Shown piece by piece: positions 8,985 to 17,778 of a DNA stretch of 64,000 nucleotides (the first letter of the stretch is position 1; every line of letters begins with the position of its first letter). The stretch is from Rikenellaceae bacterium (lineage in GTDB: Bacteria > Bacteroidota > Bacteroidia > Bacteroidales > Rikenellaceae). The notes under the pieces are model-generated. The model had not been told where the DNA came from. It saw only the letters and a program-made list of their open reading frames with translations, and searched no databases. The stretch is from contig SUZG01000010.1 of the NCBI GenBank assembly GCA_015060015.1, positions 1 through 64,000 on the forward strand, given 5' to 3'. The translations under genes and the position numbers were made by a program.

Positions 8985-11093
8985 TTATTCTAAATCCTTA
9001 CGCTTGCCACTCTTCTCGATGATCTCCTTTGCAAGGTTTGCAGGAACCTCCTCGAAGTGTGAGAACTCCATTGATGATGTTGCACGACCAGATGAAATGG
9101 TACGCAATACGGTTACATAACCGAACATCTCTGAGAGGGGAACCTTGGCCTTAACCACGCGTGCAGTACCCTTTGACTCCATACCCTGAATCTGGCCACG
9201 ACGCTTGTTCAAGTCACCAATGATATCACCCATATTCTCCTCAGGAGTTACAACCTCTACCGACATAACGGGCTCCATGATAACCGAACCGGCCTTGGGA
9301 GCTGCCTGACGGAAACCGTTGCGGGCACAAATCTCGAATGAGAGCTGATCTGAATCGACGGGGTGGAAAGAACCATCCTTCAAAGTAACCTTCATAGAGT
9401 CGATTGTGTAACCTGCCAAAGCACCGTTTGCCATTGCTGACTCGAAGCCCTTCTGAACAGCAGGAATGAACTCCTTGGGAACGTTACCACCCTTAACCTC
9501 GTCAACGAAAGTAAGACCAACCTTACCCTCCTCGGCGGGACCGATCTCGAAGATGATATCGGCAAACTTACCACGACCACCGGTCTGCTTCTTGAATACC
9601 TCACGATGCTGAACGGTCTGTGTAAGAGCCTCCTTATAGTTAACCTGGGGAGCACCCTGATTAATCTCTACACCAAACTCGCGACGCAGACGGTCAACGA
9701 TGATGTCGAGGTGCAACTCACCCATACCGCTGATGATAGTCTGACCAGACTCCTCGTCAGTACGAACGGTAAAGGTAGGATCCTCCTCTGCCAATTTTGC
9801 AAGTGCAATACCCAGCTTATCCAAATCCTTCTGAGTCTTGGGCTCAACAGCCAAACCGATAACCGGCTCGGGGAATGTCATCTGCTCGAGTACCAAAGGT
9901 GCATTCTCTGCGGTGAGGGTATCACCGGTACGAATCTCCTTGAAACCTACTGCTGCACAGATATCACCAGCCTCTACTCTCTCCAAAGGATTCTGCTTGT
10001 TGGCGTGCATCTGATAGATACGGCTGATACGCTCACGCTTACCGCTACGTGCGTTCAAAACGTAAGAACCTGCATCCAAAGCACCTGAATAAACACGTAC
10101 GAATGCCAAACGACCTACGAATGGGTCGGTAGCAATCTTAAATGCCAAACCGCAGAATGGGTCATTTACATCAGCCTTACGCAACTCTGTCTCGTCGGTC
10201 TTGGGGTTGGTACCCTCAACAGCGGGTACATCCAATGGAGAAGGAAGGAATGCCATGATGCAGTCCAACAACTTCTGAACGCCCTTGTTGTGGAATGAAG
10301 AACCACACAACATAGGAACCAAAGACATATTCATTGTTGCAGTACGGATAGCTGCGATAAGCTCGTCGGGAGTGATTGAATCGGGATCCTCGAAGAACTT
10401 CTCCATCAAGACGTCGTCAGTAGCGGCAACCTCCTCGATAAGCTTGGCACGCCACTCGGCAGCCTCAGCCTTCATATTCTCGGGAATCTCCTTCAACTCG
10501 AAGTTATCACGAACGGTCTTGTCGTCGTAGTAGTAGATGGCCTTATTATATATAAGGTCTACCAAACCCTCGAACTTATCCTCGACACCGATAGGCAATA
10601 CAACGGGCAGAGCCGTAGCACCGAAGTGCTCCTTAATCTGCGAACATACTGCCAAGAAGTCGGCACCTGTACGGTCCATCTTATTAACGTAACCGATACG
10701 GGGAACGTTATACTTATCAGCCTGACGCCATACAGTCTCTGACTGGGGCTCAACACCACCTACGGCACAGAATGTAGCAACAGCACCGTCCAACACACGC
10801 AATGAACGTTCTACCTCAACGGTGAAGTCAACGTGTCCCGGGGTGTCAATCAAGTTAATCTGATACTGATGATCCTTGTAGTTCCAGAATGCAGTAGTAG
10901 CAGCCGAAGTAATGGTGATACCACGCTCCTGCTCCTGAACCATCCAGTCCATCGTTGCAGCACCCTCGTGAGTCTCACCAATCTTGTGAGTCTTACCTGT
11001 ATAGAAAAGGATACGCTCTGATGTCGTAGTCTTACCGGCATCAATGTGAGCCATGATACCGATGTTACGAGTATATTTAAGATCTCTTGCCAT
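8985..11093 (-). CDS. fusA: elongation factor G
   Basis: EF-G is the GTPase driving ribosomal translocation. The 702-residue protein has the P-loop AHIDAGKT (residues 15-22), the switch-II motif DTPGH (83-87) and NKMD (137-140), then domains II-V with the GGRGKFAD and [15 protein letters not shown] segments. It lies between rpsG and rpsJ with 15-base gaps on both sides. Full length, no missing motif; the target of fusidic acid in other bacteria. Confidence 0.98.
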   Translation of the reverse strand: MARDLKYTRNIGIMAHIDAGKTTTSERILFYTGKTHKIGETHEGAATMDWMVQEQERGITITSAATTAFWNYKDHQYQINLIDTPGHVDFTVEVERSLRVLDGAVATFCAVGGVEPQSETVWRQADKYNVPRIGYVNKMDRTGADFLAVCSQIKEHFGATALPVVLPIGVEDKFEGLVDLIYNKAIYYYDDKTVRDNFELKEIPENMKAEAAEWRAKLIEEVAATDDVLMEKFFEDPDSITPDELIAAIRTATMNMSLVPMLCGSSFHNKGVQKLLDCIMAFLPSPLDVPAVEGTNPKTDETELRKADVNDPFCGLAFKIATDPFVGRLAFVRVYSGALDAGSYVLNARSGKRERISRIYQMHANKQNPLERVEAGDICAAVGFKEIRTGDTLTAENAPLVLEQMTFPEPVIGLAVEPKTQKDLDKLGIALAKLAEEDPTFTVRTDEESGQTIISGMGELHLDIIVDRLRREFGVEINQGAPQVNYKEALTQTVQHREVFKKQTGGRGKFADIIFEIGPAEEGKVGLTFVDEVKGGNVPKEFIPAVQKGFESAMANGALAGYTIDSMKVTLKDGSFHPVDSDQLSFEICARNGFRQAAPKAGSVIMEPVMSVEVVTPEENMGDIIGDLNKRRGQIQGMESKGTARVVKAKVPLSEMFGYVTVLRTISSGRATSSMEFSHFEEVPANLAKEIIEKSGKRKDLE

Positions 11094-11108
11094 TTAACTC
11101 TCCTTGTT

Positions 11109-11585
11109 TTAGAATCTGAAGTGTGCAAATGCCTTGTTTGCCTCCGCCATACGGTGCATCTCCTCCTTACGCTTGAATGCAGCACCCTGTGAGTTGTAAG
11201 CATCTACAATCTCTGCTGAGAGCTTCTCTGCCATTGACTTGCCGGCGCGCTTACGCGAATAAAGGACAAGGTTTTTCATTGAAATAGAAACTTTGCGCTC
11301 CGGTCTAACCTCCGTAGGAACTTGGAAGGTCGCACCACCGATACGCTTTGACTTAACTTCGACTTGGGGTGTGATATTCTCAAGAGCCTGTTTCCAGATT
11401 TCCAGTGGAGATTTATCAGCATCCTTCATCTTCTTGCCCACCAACTCCAAAGAATCATAGAAGATGGTGTAAGCAATACTCTTCTTGCCATCCAGCATCA
11501 AATTGTTCACGAAACGAGTTACCTCAACATCGTTGAACTTAGGATCCGGAAGTAGAATTCGCTTTCTAGGCTTAGCTTTTCTCAT
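11109..11585 (-). CDS. rpsG: 30S ribosomal protein S7
   Basis: S7 starts assembly of the small-subunit head and contacts E-site tRNA. The 158-residue protein starts [19 protein letters not shown] and carries [16 protein letters not shown] and the C-terminal [21 protein letters not shown]. It lies 15 bases upstream of fusA and 31 bases after rpsL. Confidence 0.98.
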   Translation of the reverse strand: MRKAKPRKRILLPDPKFNDVEVTRFVNNLMLDGKKSIAYTIFYDSLELVGKKMKDADKSPLEIWKQALENITPQVEVKSKRIGGATFQVPTEVRPERKVSISMKNLVLYSRKRAGKSMAEKLSAEIVDAYNSQGAAFKRKEEMHRMAEANKAFAHFRF

Positions 11586-11616
11586 TTTTCTGCTAATTTT
11601 TTAATAGATTACTTTT

Positions 11617-12000
11617 TTACTTCTTTGCGGCCTTAGGACGCTTTGCACCGTACTTTGAACGACGCTGACGACGACCATCTACGCCTGCTGAATCGAGTGC
11701 ACCACGCACGAGGTGATAACGTACACCTGGGAGGTCCTTAACACGACCACCACGAACCAGCACGATTGAGTGCTCCTGCAAGTTGTGACCTTCACCGGGG
11801 ATGTAGGCGTTGACCTCCTTGCCATTGGTCAATCTTACACGCGCCACCTTACGCATAGCCGAGTTCGGCTTCTTGGGAGTGGTAGTATATACACGAGTAC
11901 ATACGCCACGACGCTGGGGACACGCTGCGAGTGCTGGAGACTTACTCTTGTCCTCCAAAGACACTCGACCGTTTCTTACTAACTGTTGAATAGTTGGCAT
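11617..12000 (-). CDS. rpsL: 30S ribosomal protein S12
   Basis: S12 shapes the decoding centre; mutations in its [10 protein letters not shown] loop and the YHLVRGALD region cause streptomycin resistance in other bacteria. Both loops are wild-type here, with lysine at the classical loop position (PKKPNSA). The protein is 127 residues. First gene of the long ribosomal transcript, with a promoter core 71 bases upstream. Confidence 0.98.
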   Translation of the reverse strand: MPTIQQLVRNGRVSLEDKSKSPALAACPQRRGVCTRVYTTTPKKPNSAMRKVARVRLTNGKEVNAYIPGEGHNLQEHSIVLVRGGRVKDLPGVRYHLVRGALDSAGVDGRRQRRSKYGAKRPKAAKK

Positions 12001-12070
12001 TGTAAAAACTTTTGTCCTTTAAACTTGTTAATAACTAAATTTCCGTTCTTAAAACGTCCAAATCGGACTG

Positions 12071-12078
12071 CAAAGATA
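12071..12078 (-). promoter_or_regulatory. promoter core for the str-S10 ribosomal operon
   Basis: On the minus strand the bases read TATCTTTG, a match to TAnnTTTG, followed by GC-rich sequence, with an AT-rich upstream stretch. I do not see a TTTG at exactly 19-20 bases upstream. It gives a leader of about 65 bases before rpsL. Confidence 0.65.
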
Positions 12079-12427
12079 GACAAATTTTTTGAATTACACT
12101 ATATATATGACTCTTTTTTCGCCTTTTTTCAGCATTTTAGCCCGTTTTCAATTCTTTTTACTTATGGTTTTGGTAAAACTATAATAAATCATTTATACAT
12201 CAACAATCAACAGCATATTTTTCAACACATTACGCTTTTCGGATATTCGATTGCCTGCTTGGACACGAAAAGAGATAAAACCGACATCGGAAACCCTCGC
12301 ATCAGCGGTGTTTTTTAAATGGCGATATTATCCAAAATTAAACTTTTTTACCATAGAAACAATGATTATTTACAGGGTTGTTGACCACCTTTTTTCGGGT
12401 ATTGAATTGCGAGTCAAAAGAAAAAAA

Positions 12428-12459
12428 TTTGTTACTCTGCGAGGGTTGTATTATCTTTG
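12428..12459 (+). promoter_or_regulatory. consensus promoter for leuS
   Basis: TTTG at 12428-12431, a 20-base spacer, then TATCTTTG at 12452-12459: a near-perfect Bacteroidota sigma-ABfr promoter. The start site would lie near 12465, giving a leader of roughly 65 bases with two small hairpins before the leuS ATG. Confidence 0.85.
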
Positions 12460-12529
12460 CGAATTGTAGTGCCTTACCTTGCAGGTAAGATGCATTATTA
12501 ATGCAGAGAAGACTAACACAATACGAAAT

Positions 12530-15283
12530 ATGGAATATAATTTCAAACAAATCGAAACCAAATGGCATAAGGAGTGGGAGAAACGCAAAACCTACCACGT
12601 GGAGGTAGATAACAACCGCCCTAAATTTTATGTTCTGGATATGTTCCCCTATCCATCGGGAGCAGGTCTGCACGTAGGTCATCCGCTGGGTTATATCGCA
12701 TCGGATATCTACTCGCGTTACAAGCGTCTGTGCGGCTTTAATGTCTTGCACCCAATGGGTTACGACGCTTTTGGTCTGCCTGCCGAGCAGTATGCCATTC
12801 AGACGGGTCAGCACCCTGCCGTAACAACCGAGCAGAACATCGCACGCTACCGCGAGCAGATGGATAAGATTGGTTTCTGCTACGATTGGGACCGCGAGGT
12901 ACGTACCTGTGAGCCGGAGTACTACAAGTGGACACAGTGGGCATTTTTGAAGATGTATGACCACTACTACAACCGCCAGAGTGAGAAGGCAGAGCCTATC
13001 GAGGATTTGGTGTCAAAATTTGCCGCAAACGGCACCGAGAGTGTTGATGCAGCAGGCACGCAGGAGCTCTCATTCTCGGCCGCCGAGTGGAACTCATGGG
13101 ACGAAGCGAAGCGTGAGCAGATTCTCCAAAACTACCGTCTGGCATATCGTGCCGACACGATGGTAAACTGGTGTCCGCAGTTGGGAACAGTGCTTGCCAA
13201 CGATGAGGTTAAGGATGGTCTTTCGGTGCGTGGAGGCTTCCCCGTTGAGCAGAAGCGTATGAAGCAGTGGTCACTGCGTGTTACAGCCTATGCACAGCGT
13301 ATGCTTGACGGACTCGATAAGCTGGAGTGGAGTGATTCGCTGAAGGAGATTCAGCGTAACTGGATAGGTCGTTCAGAGGGAGCACAGGTATTCTTCGACG
13401 TGAAGGATTCGGACCGCAAGCTGGAGATTTTCACCACTCGCCCCGACACGATTTTCGGTGTGACATTTATGGTTATCGCGCCCGAGCATGAGTGGGTTGA
13501 GGAGCTTACAACAAGCGAGAACAAGGCTGCCGTCGAGGCATATATCGCCGAGACAAAGAAGCGTTCAGAGAGAGAACGTATTGCCGAGACACGCCGCGTA
13601 ACGGGCGTTGCAACAGGCTCTTACGCTATCAATCCATTTACGGGCAACGCAATACCTATCTATATTTCGGACTATGTACTTGCAGGCTATGGCACAGGTG
13701 CGATTATGGCTGTTCCGGCTCACGACTCGCGTGACTACGCATTCGCACGTCACTTCGGCTTGGAGATTATTCCCGTTGTCGAGGGTGGCAATATCGAGGT
13801 TGAGTCATACGACGCCAAGTCGGGCAAGATGATAAATTCGGGTTTCCTGACAGGTATGGATGTTAAGGAGGCTATTCCCGCAATGTTCGCCGAGGTGGAG
13901 AAGCGTGGTTTGGGCAAGAAGCTCATCAACTATCGTCTGCGTGACGCAATCTTCTCTCGCCAGCGTTATTGGGGTGAGCCATTCCCCGTATATTACAAGG
14001 GCGACACGGCATATCCTCTGCCCGAGGATAAGTTGCCTTTGGAGTTGCCTCCTATCGAGAATTTCGGTCCTACGGAGCAGGGCGAGCCACCTTTGGCACG
14101 CGTCAAGGAGTGGACCTACGAGGGTAACGCATTGGAGCTCTCTACAATGCCCGGTTTTGCCGGCTCATCAGCATACTATCTGCGTTATATGGACCCACGC
14201 AACACGGAGGCTCTGGTATCGAAGGAGGCCAACGACTATTGGCGTAATGTGGACCTCTATGTTGGTGGTATTGAGCACGCTACGGGACACTTGATGTACT
14301 CTCGTTTCTGGAATATGTTCCTCTACGATTTGGGCTATGTATGCGAGTCGGAGCCATTCAAGAAACTGGTAAATCAGGGTATGATTCAGGGCCGTTCAAA
14401 CTTCGTATATCGCGTTGTGGGAACGAATAAGTTCGTTTCACTCGGCTTGAAGAAGGACTACGAGACACAGGAGATTCACGTCGATGTCAATATCGTCAAG
14501 AACGACCAGCTGGACCTCGACGCCTTCCGTGCATGGCGTCCCGAGTTCCGCGATGCGGAGTTTATACTTGAAGATGGAAAATATATCTGCGGCTGGGCTA
14601 TCGAGAAGATGTCGAAGTCGATGTTCAACGTGGTAAATCCCGACAATATCGTCGAGAACTATGGTGCCGACACATTGCGTATGTATGAGATGTTCCTCGG
14701 TCCATTGGAGCAGTCGAAGCCCTGGGATACCAACGGCATTGACGGCGTGCATAAGTTCCTGCGTAAGTTCTGGCGTCTGTTCTACGACCGCGAGGGTGTA
14801 TTTACACTCACCGACGAGAAGGCTACGGCCGAGGAGTTGAAGAGCCTGCACAAGACTATCAAGAAGATTCGCGAGGATATCGAGAACTTCTCGTTCAACA
14901 CATCGGTTTCGGCATTTATGATCTGCCTCAACGAGCTGGGTGCTTGCCACAAGCGAGAGATTCTGGAGCCGCTGACAATTCTTATTGCTCCATTTGCTCC
15001 GCATATCGCCGAGGAGTTGTGGGAGGCTATGGGTCACGCAGAGACTATCTTCGATGCAACCTACCCCACTTTTGAGGAGAAATATCTGGTTGAGAGTGCG
15101 TTTGAATATCCTGTGATGGTCAATGGCAAGTTGCGTTTCAAGCAGACCTATGCTCTGGATATGAAGCCTAACGAGATTCAGGCCGCTATCGTCACCACCG
15201 AGGGTGCACAGAAGTGGTTGGAGGGCAAGACCCCGAAGAAGATTATCGTTGTGCCGGGCAAGATTATCAACATCGTAATCTAA
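12530..15283 (+). CDS. leuS: leucyl-tRNA synthetase
   Basis: This class I enzyme charges tRNA-Leu with leucine. The HIGH-type motif is HVGH in [14 protein letters not shown] (about residue 48), the CP1 editing domain follows ([14 protein letters not shown]), and the KMSKS loop is exact (about residue 692). 917 residues is normal. I chose the ATG of [12 protein letters not shown] because it matches the family start; an in-frame upstream TTG at 12479 lies within the leader hairpins. Single-gene unit ended by a terminator shared with the next, convergent gene. Confidence 0.97.
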   Translation: MEYNFKQIETKWHKEWEKRKTYHVEVDNNRPKFYVLDMFPYPSGAGLHVGHPLGYIASDIYSRYKRLCGFNVLHPMGYDAFGLPAEQYAIQTGQHPAVTTEQNIARYREQMDKIGFCYDWDREVRTCEPEYYKWTQWAFLKMYDHYYNRQSEKAEPIEDLVSKFAANGTESVDAAGTQELSFSAAEWNSWDEAKREQILQNYRLAYRADTMVNWCPQLGTVLANDEVKDGLSVRGGFPVEQKRMKQWSLRVTAYAQRMLDGLDKLEWSDSLKEIQRNWIGRSEGAQVFFDVKDSDRKLEIFTTRPDTIFGVTFMVIAPEHEWVEELTTSENKAAVEAYIAETKKRSERERIAETRRVTGVATGSYAINPFTGNAIPIYISDYVLAGYGTGAIMAVPAHDSRDYAFARHFGLEIIPVVEGGNIEVESYDAKSGKMINSGFLTGMDVKEAIPAMFAEVEKRGLGKKLINYRLRDAIFSRQRYWGEPFPVYYKGDTAYPLPEDKLPLELPPIENFGPTEQGEPPLARVKEWTYEGNALELSTMPGFAGSSAYYLRYMDPRNTEALVSKEANDYWRNVDLYVGGIEHATGHLMYSRFWNMFLYDLGYVCESEPFKKLVNQGMIQGRSNFVYRVVGTNKFVSLGLKKDYETQEIHVDVNIVKNDQLDLDAFRAWRPEFRDAEFILEDGKYICGWAIEKMSKSMFNVVNPDNIVENYGADTLRMYEMFLGPLEQSKPWDTNGIDGVHKFLRKFWRLFYDREGVFTLTDEKATAEELKSLHKTIKKIREDIENFSFNTSVSAFMICLNELGACHKREILEPLTILIAPFAPHIAEELWEAMGHAETIFDATYPTFEEKYLVESAFEYPVMVNGKLRFKQTYALDMKPNEIQAAIVTTEGAQKWLEGKTPKKIIVVPGKIINIVI

Positions 15284-15302
15284 ACGACACTACATCTATA
15301 AG

Positions 15303-15335
15303 AAAAAGCCTGCGGCAGTGAGTCGCAGGCTTTTT
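15303..15335. terminator. bidirectional terminator between leuS and ALDH
   Basis: AAAAAGCCTGCG and its complement CGCAGGCTTTTT flank a 9-base loop. A-run on one side and T-run on the other let it work for leuS (plus) and for the aldehyde dehydrogenase gene (minus), whose stops lie on either side. Confidence 0.9.
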
Positions 15336-15345
15336 ATCATCTGTA

Positions 15346-16728
15346 CTATAACAGTTTCTTGACCAGTCCGAACAGTTTGTACGGCATATACCTAAACGGC
15401 AGGTCTATCCACGTGGGAGTCTCAACAACCGAACGTCGATGCGAGAAGGCATCAAAGCTACCCTTGCCGTGATAGGAGCCCATACCCGACTGGCCAACGC
15501 CACCAAAGGGAAGATTCTCGTTGGCAATGTGCATAATGGTATCGTTTATACAGCTGCCACCAGCCGAGGTGCGATGCAGGATATGCTCGGCACCCTCCTT
15601 GCCTCCAAAGTAGTAGAGAGCCAATGGCTTTTCGCGGTGTGTTACGAACTCCACGACCTCATCTCTGCTGTCAAATGGAATCATCGGCAGAACAGGGCCG
15701 AAAATCTCCTCCTGCATTACGGGCGACTCGACATCCACATCAGCCAAAAGCGTCGGCTCAATAAATCTCTCCTCTCGGACAAGTCGGCCGCCCGACACCA
15801 CGCGACCACATTTCAGATAGCCTGCAACGCGGTCAAAGGCCGTATCACTGACCATACGCACGAAGTGACGACTCTGCCTTACATCCTCGCCGTGCAGGCG
15901 TTTTATCTCCTGACGGAAGGCTGCAATAAAGTCATCCTGCAGCGTGTGGTGTATCATCAGATAGTCGGGAGCAATACAGGTTTGGCCGGCATTCAGGGTC
16001 TTACCCCACGCTATGCGGCGTGCTGCCAACCCTACATCAGCATCCTTATCCACTATGCAGGGGCTCTTGCCACCCAACTCCAATACTACGGGTGTGAGGT
16101 GCTTCGCCGCAGCCGTCATAACGACACGACCCAGCGAAGGACTACCCGTAAAGAATATAATGTCGTGGCGATGCTCCAGCAGGAGCTGATTTACATCTCT
16201 ATTGCCCTGCACAACGGCTACATATCTTGGGTCAAACCTCTCACTTATCATCTGTTCCAGCACCGTCGCTACGGTCGGCACATAAGGCGAGGGCTTCAAC
16301 ACAGCCGTACAGCCCGCCGAGATAGCTCCGACCAGCGGATTAAGCAGCAGCTGCACGGGATAGTTCCACGGAGCAATAATCAACGCATTGCCAAGAGGCT
16401 CACTCAACACACGACTGCGTGAAGGCATCATCTTCAATGGTGTAGAGTGCTTCTCGGCACGCATCCAGCTCCGCAGGTGGCCAAGATGATTCTTTATCTC
16501 GCCCTCCACAATGCTCAACTCCGTGAGGATAGCCTCCTGCTCCGACTTATGCAGGTCGGCCCACAGAGCTTTGCAGAGTACATTCCTGCACTCCTTCAAC
16601 CCTTCGCCCAACTTTTTGAGCTGATCACGGCGAAACTCATAAGAGAGTGTCGCACCCGACCGGAAAAACTCCTTTTGTGCCTTTACGATCTTTTCGATAC
16701 GTTCCGCAGAGGTGTTTTCAATTGCCAT
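15346..16728 (-). CDS. aldehyde dehydrogenase, ALDH3-like
   Basis: NAD(P)-dependent oxidation of an aldehyde to the acid, probably cytoplasmic or membrane-associated. Motifs: PWNYPVQLLLNPLVGAI (about residue 120), ELGGKSP with the general-base glutamate (about 214), and the catalytic cysteine in NAGQTCIAPDY (about 248). Length 460 and the missing N-terminal extension place it in the class 3 (fatty or aromatic aldehyde) group. It starts 12 bases after the short-chain dehydrogenase gene, so the two are probably co-transcribed and may act on the same lipid-derived substrate; that is inference. Confidence 0.92.
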   Translation of the reverse strand: MAIENTSAERIEKIVKAQKEFFRSGATLSYEFRRDQLKKLGEGLKECRNVLCKALWADLHKSEQEAILTELSIVEGEIKNHLGHLRSWMRAEKHSTPLKMMPSRSRVLSEPLGNALIIAPWNYPVQLLLNPLVGAISAGCTAVLKPSPYVPTVATVLEQMISERFDPRYVAVVQGNRDVNQLLLEHRHDIIFFTGSPSLGRVVMTAAAKHLTPVVLELGGKSPCIVDKDADVGLAARRIAWGKTLNAGQTCIAPDYLMIHHTLQDDFIAAFRQEIKRLHGEDVRQSRHFVRMVSDTAFDRVAGYLKCGRVVSGGRLVREERFIEPTLLADVDVESPVMQEEIFGPVLPMIPFDSRDEVVEFVTHREKPLALYYFGGKEGAEHILHRTSAGGSCINDTIMHIANENLPFGGVGQSGMGSYHGKGSFDAFSHRRSVVETPTWIDLPFRYMPYKLFGLVKKLL

Positions 16729-16740
16729 AGATAGTCTGTT

Positions 16741-17550
16741 TTATGCTTTTCGTCCCGTAAAGTTATCCATTGTTGTGTAAATTCCAAACCAATCGCCGAG
16801 AATTTTATCAAACCACGACGAGGGGAGGATAAATTGGCAGAAGCGAATAAAATGGAAACCAAAAGGTATGCCCTTGAAATCTTTATTGCACTCAATGGCA
16901 CGAAGAATCTTGCGAGAGGTCTTTTCGGGCTTCAAAATAGGGAAGATTCGCGATTTTACGCCATCGAACATACCTGTATTTATATAATAAGGTGCTACGG
17001 TGGTAAAACGCACACGACTACGCATACGTTTTAACTCGATGCGTACCGAGTCGGACCAGCCGATAACGGCCCACTTGCTCGCCGCATAGACCGACATCTT
17101 GGGGTTGGACAACATACCCGCCGCCGAGGCGATGTTGCAGATGTGGCCCTTATTGCGTTTCAGCATATCGGGCAGAGCCTGCAACGCCACCAGCATAGGA
17201 GCCTCGGCATTGATTCGCATCGTGCGTTGAATGTCGCCAACGGTCTGCTCATCGAAGGTCTTGTTGCTCGTAACCACGCCGGCACAGTTTATCACAATAT
17301 CCACATCGCCACAATCCGCAACACTCTGCTTATAGGCAGCAGCGACAGAGTCGGCATTCGACACATCCACGCGATAGCCCTTCACTCGCCCCACAGCCGA
17401 CAACTCCGCCTCGGTTGCAGCAATGTTCTGCTCGTTAATATCCCAAACAATCAAACATCTGGCACCCTTCTCCAATGCCATACGCCCCATGATACGGCCT
17501 ATGCCCGAAGCACCGCCCGTGATAAGCACACTATTTCCTGCTATTTTCAT
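16741..17550 (-). CDS. short-chain dehydrogenase/reductase
   Basis: NAD(P)-dependent oxidoreductase with a Rossmann fold. Motifs: TGGASGIGR (about residues 10-18) for cofactor binding, NCAGV, a serine in the SAAGML segment and the catalytic YAASK. I chose the ATG of MKIAGNSVLITGG (269 residues); upstream in-frame starts lie beyond or inside a promoter-like box. The C-terminal 60 residues are rich in Phe and basic residues, as in SDRs acting on lipids at the membrane. Substrate unknown; likely paired with the downstream aldehyde dehydrogenase. Confidence 0.9.
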   Translation of the reverse strand: MKIAGNSVLITGGASGIGRIMGRMALEKGARCLIVWDINEQNIAATEAELSAVGRVKGYRVDVSNADSVAAAYKQSVADCGDVDIVINCAGVVTSNKTFDEQTVGDIQRTMRINAEAPMLVALQALPDMLKRNKGHICNIASAAGMLSNPKMSVYAASKWAVIGWSDSVRIELKRMRSRVRFTTVAPYYINTGMFDGVKSRIFPILKPEKTSRKILRAIECNKDFKGIPFGFHFIRFCQFILPSSWFDKILGDWFGIYTTMDNFTGRKA

Positions 17551-17620
17551 AATCTGTATAACTTTTCTTTTGCAACGTTTTGCAACAATAATCATCTTAA
17601 CAACGAGCTTTGTTGTCAGG

Positions 17621-17628
17621 CAAAAGTA
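17621..17628 (-). promoter_or_regulatory. candidate promoter core for the SDR-ALDH pair
   Basis: On the minus strand the bases read TACTTTTG (fits TAnnTTTG), about 70 bases before the chosen ATG of the dehydrogenase. No clear -33 element, so the call is tentative. Confidence 0.4.
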
Positions 17629-17723
17629 TAACAATTGTTATATTTCCCGTTTACCGGTGGGATAAGCAGAACAATTTTGTGGCCGAAGGGGCGAAAATGT
17701 GATAAAATCGCAATATTTGGTAC

Positions 17724-17760
17724 AAAAAAAGTGGCAAGACATAGAAAAATGCCTTGCCAC
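17724..17760 (-). terminator. terminator after the fimbrillin/DUF3472 gene
   Basis: GTGGCAAG and CTTGCCAC form a perfect 8-bp stem (14-base loop) and on the minus strand are followed by seven T (A run 17724-17730). It lies 18 bases beyond the stop of the large lipoprotein gene. Confidence 0.85.
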
Positions 17761-17778
17761 ACATAAGAGTTATATCGT

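Larger units (their letters stand above)
12001..12529. other. divergent intergenic region rpsL-leuS
   Basis: This 529-base AT-rich region separates two divergent genes. Apart from the two promoter cores (12071-12078 minus, 12428-12459 plus) and two small hairpins in the leuS leader (CTTACC/GGTAAG at 12473-12489 and a TGCATTA/TAATGCA palindrome just after), I see nothing recognisable. About 350 bases in the middle have no assigned role; the small open frames there lack family features. Confidence 0.6.

Noticed and set aside
12460..12529. T-box or other riboswitch in the leuS leader
   Set aside because: The two hairpins are short (6-7 bp) and there is no T-box sequence or antiterminator; T-boxes are also not expected in this phylum.
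12338..12964. 208-codon open frame on the minus strand across the leuS start
   Set aside because: Covers the leuS promoter and N-terminus on the opposite strand; no recognisable features.
15439..16422. 327-codon open frame on the plus strand
   Set aside because: Opposite the aldehyde dehydrogenase gene; its residues are the complement of that gene's codons and no family features are present.
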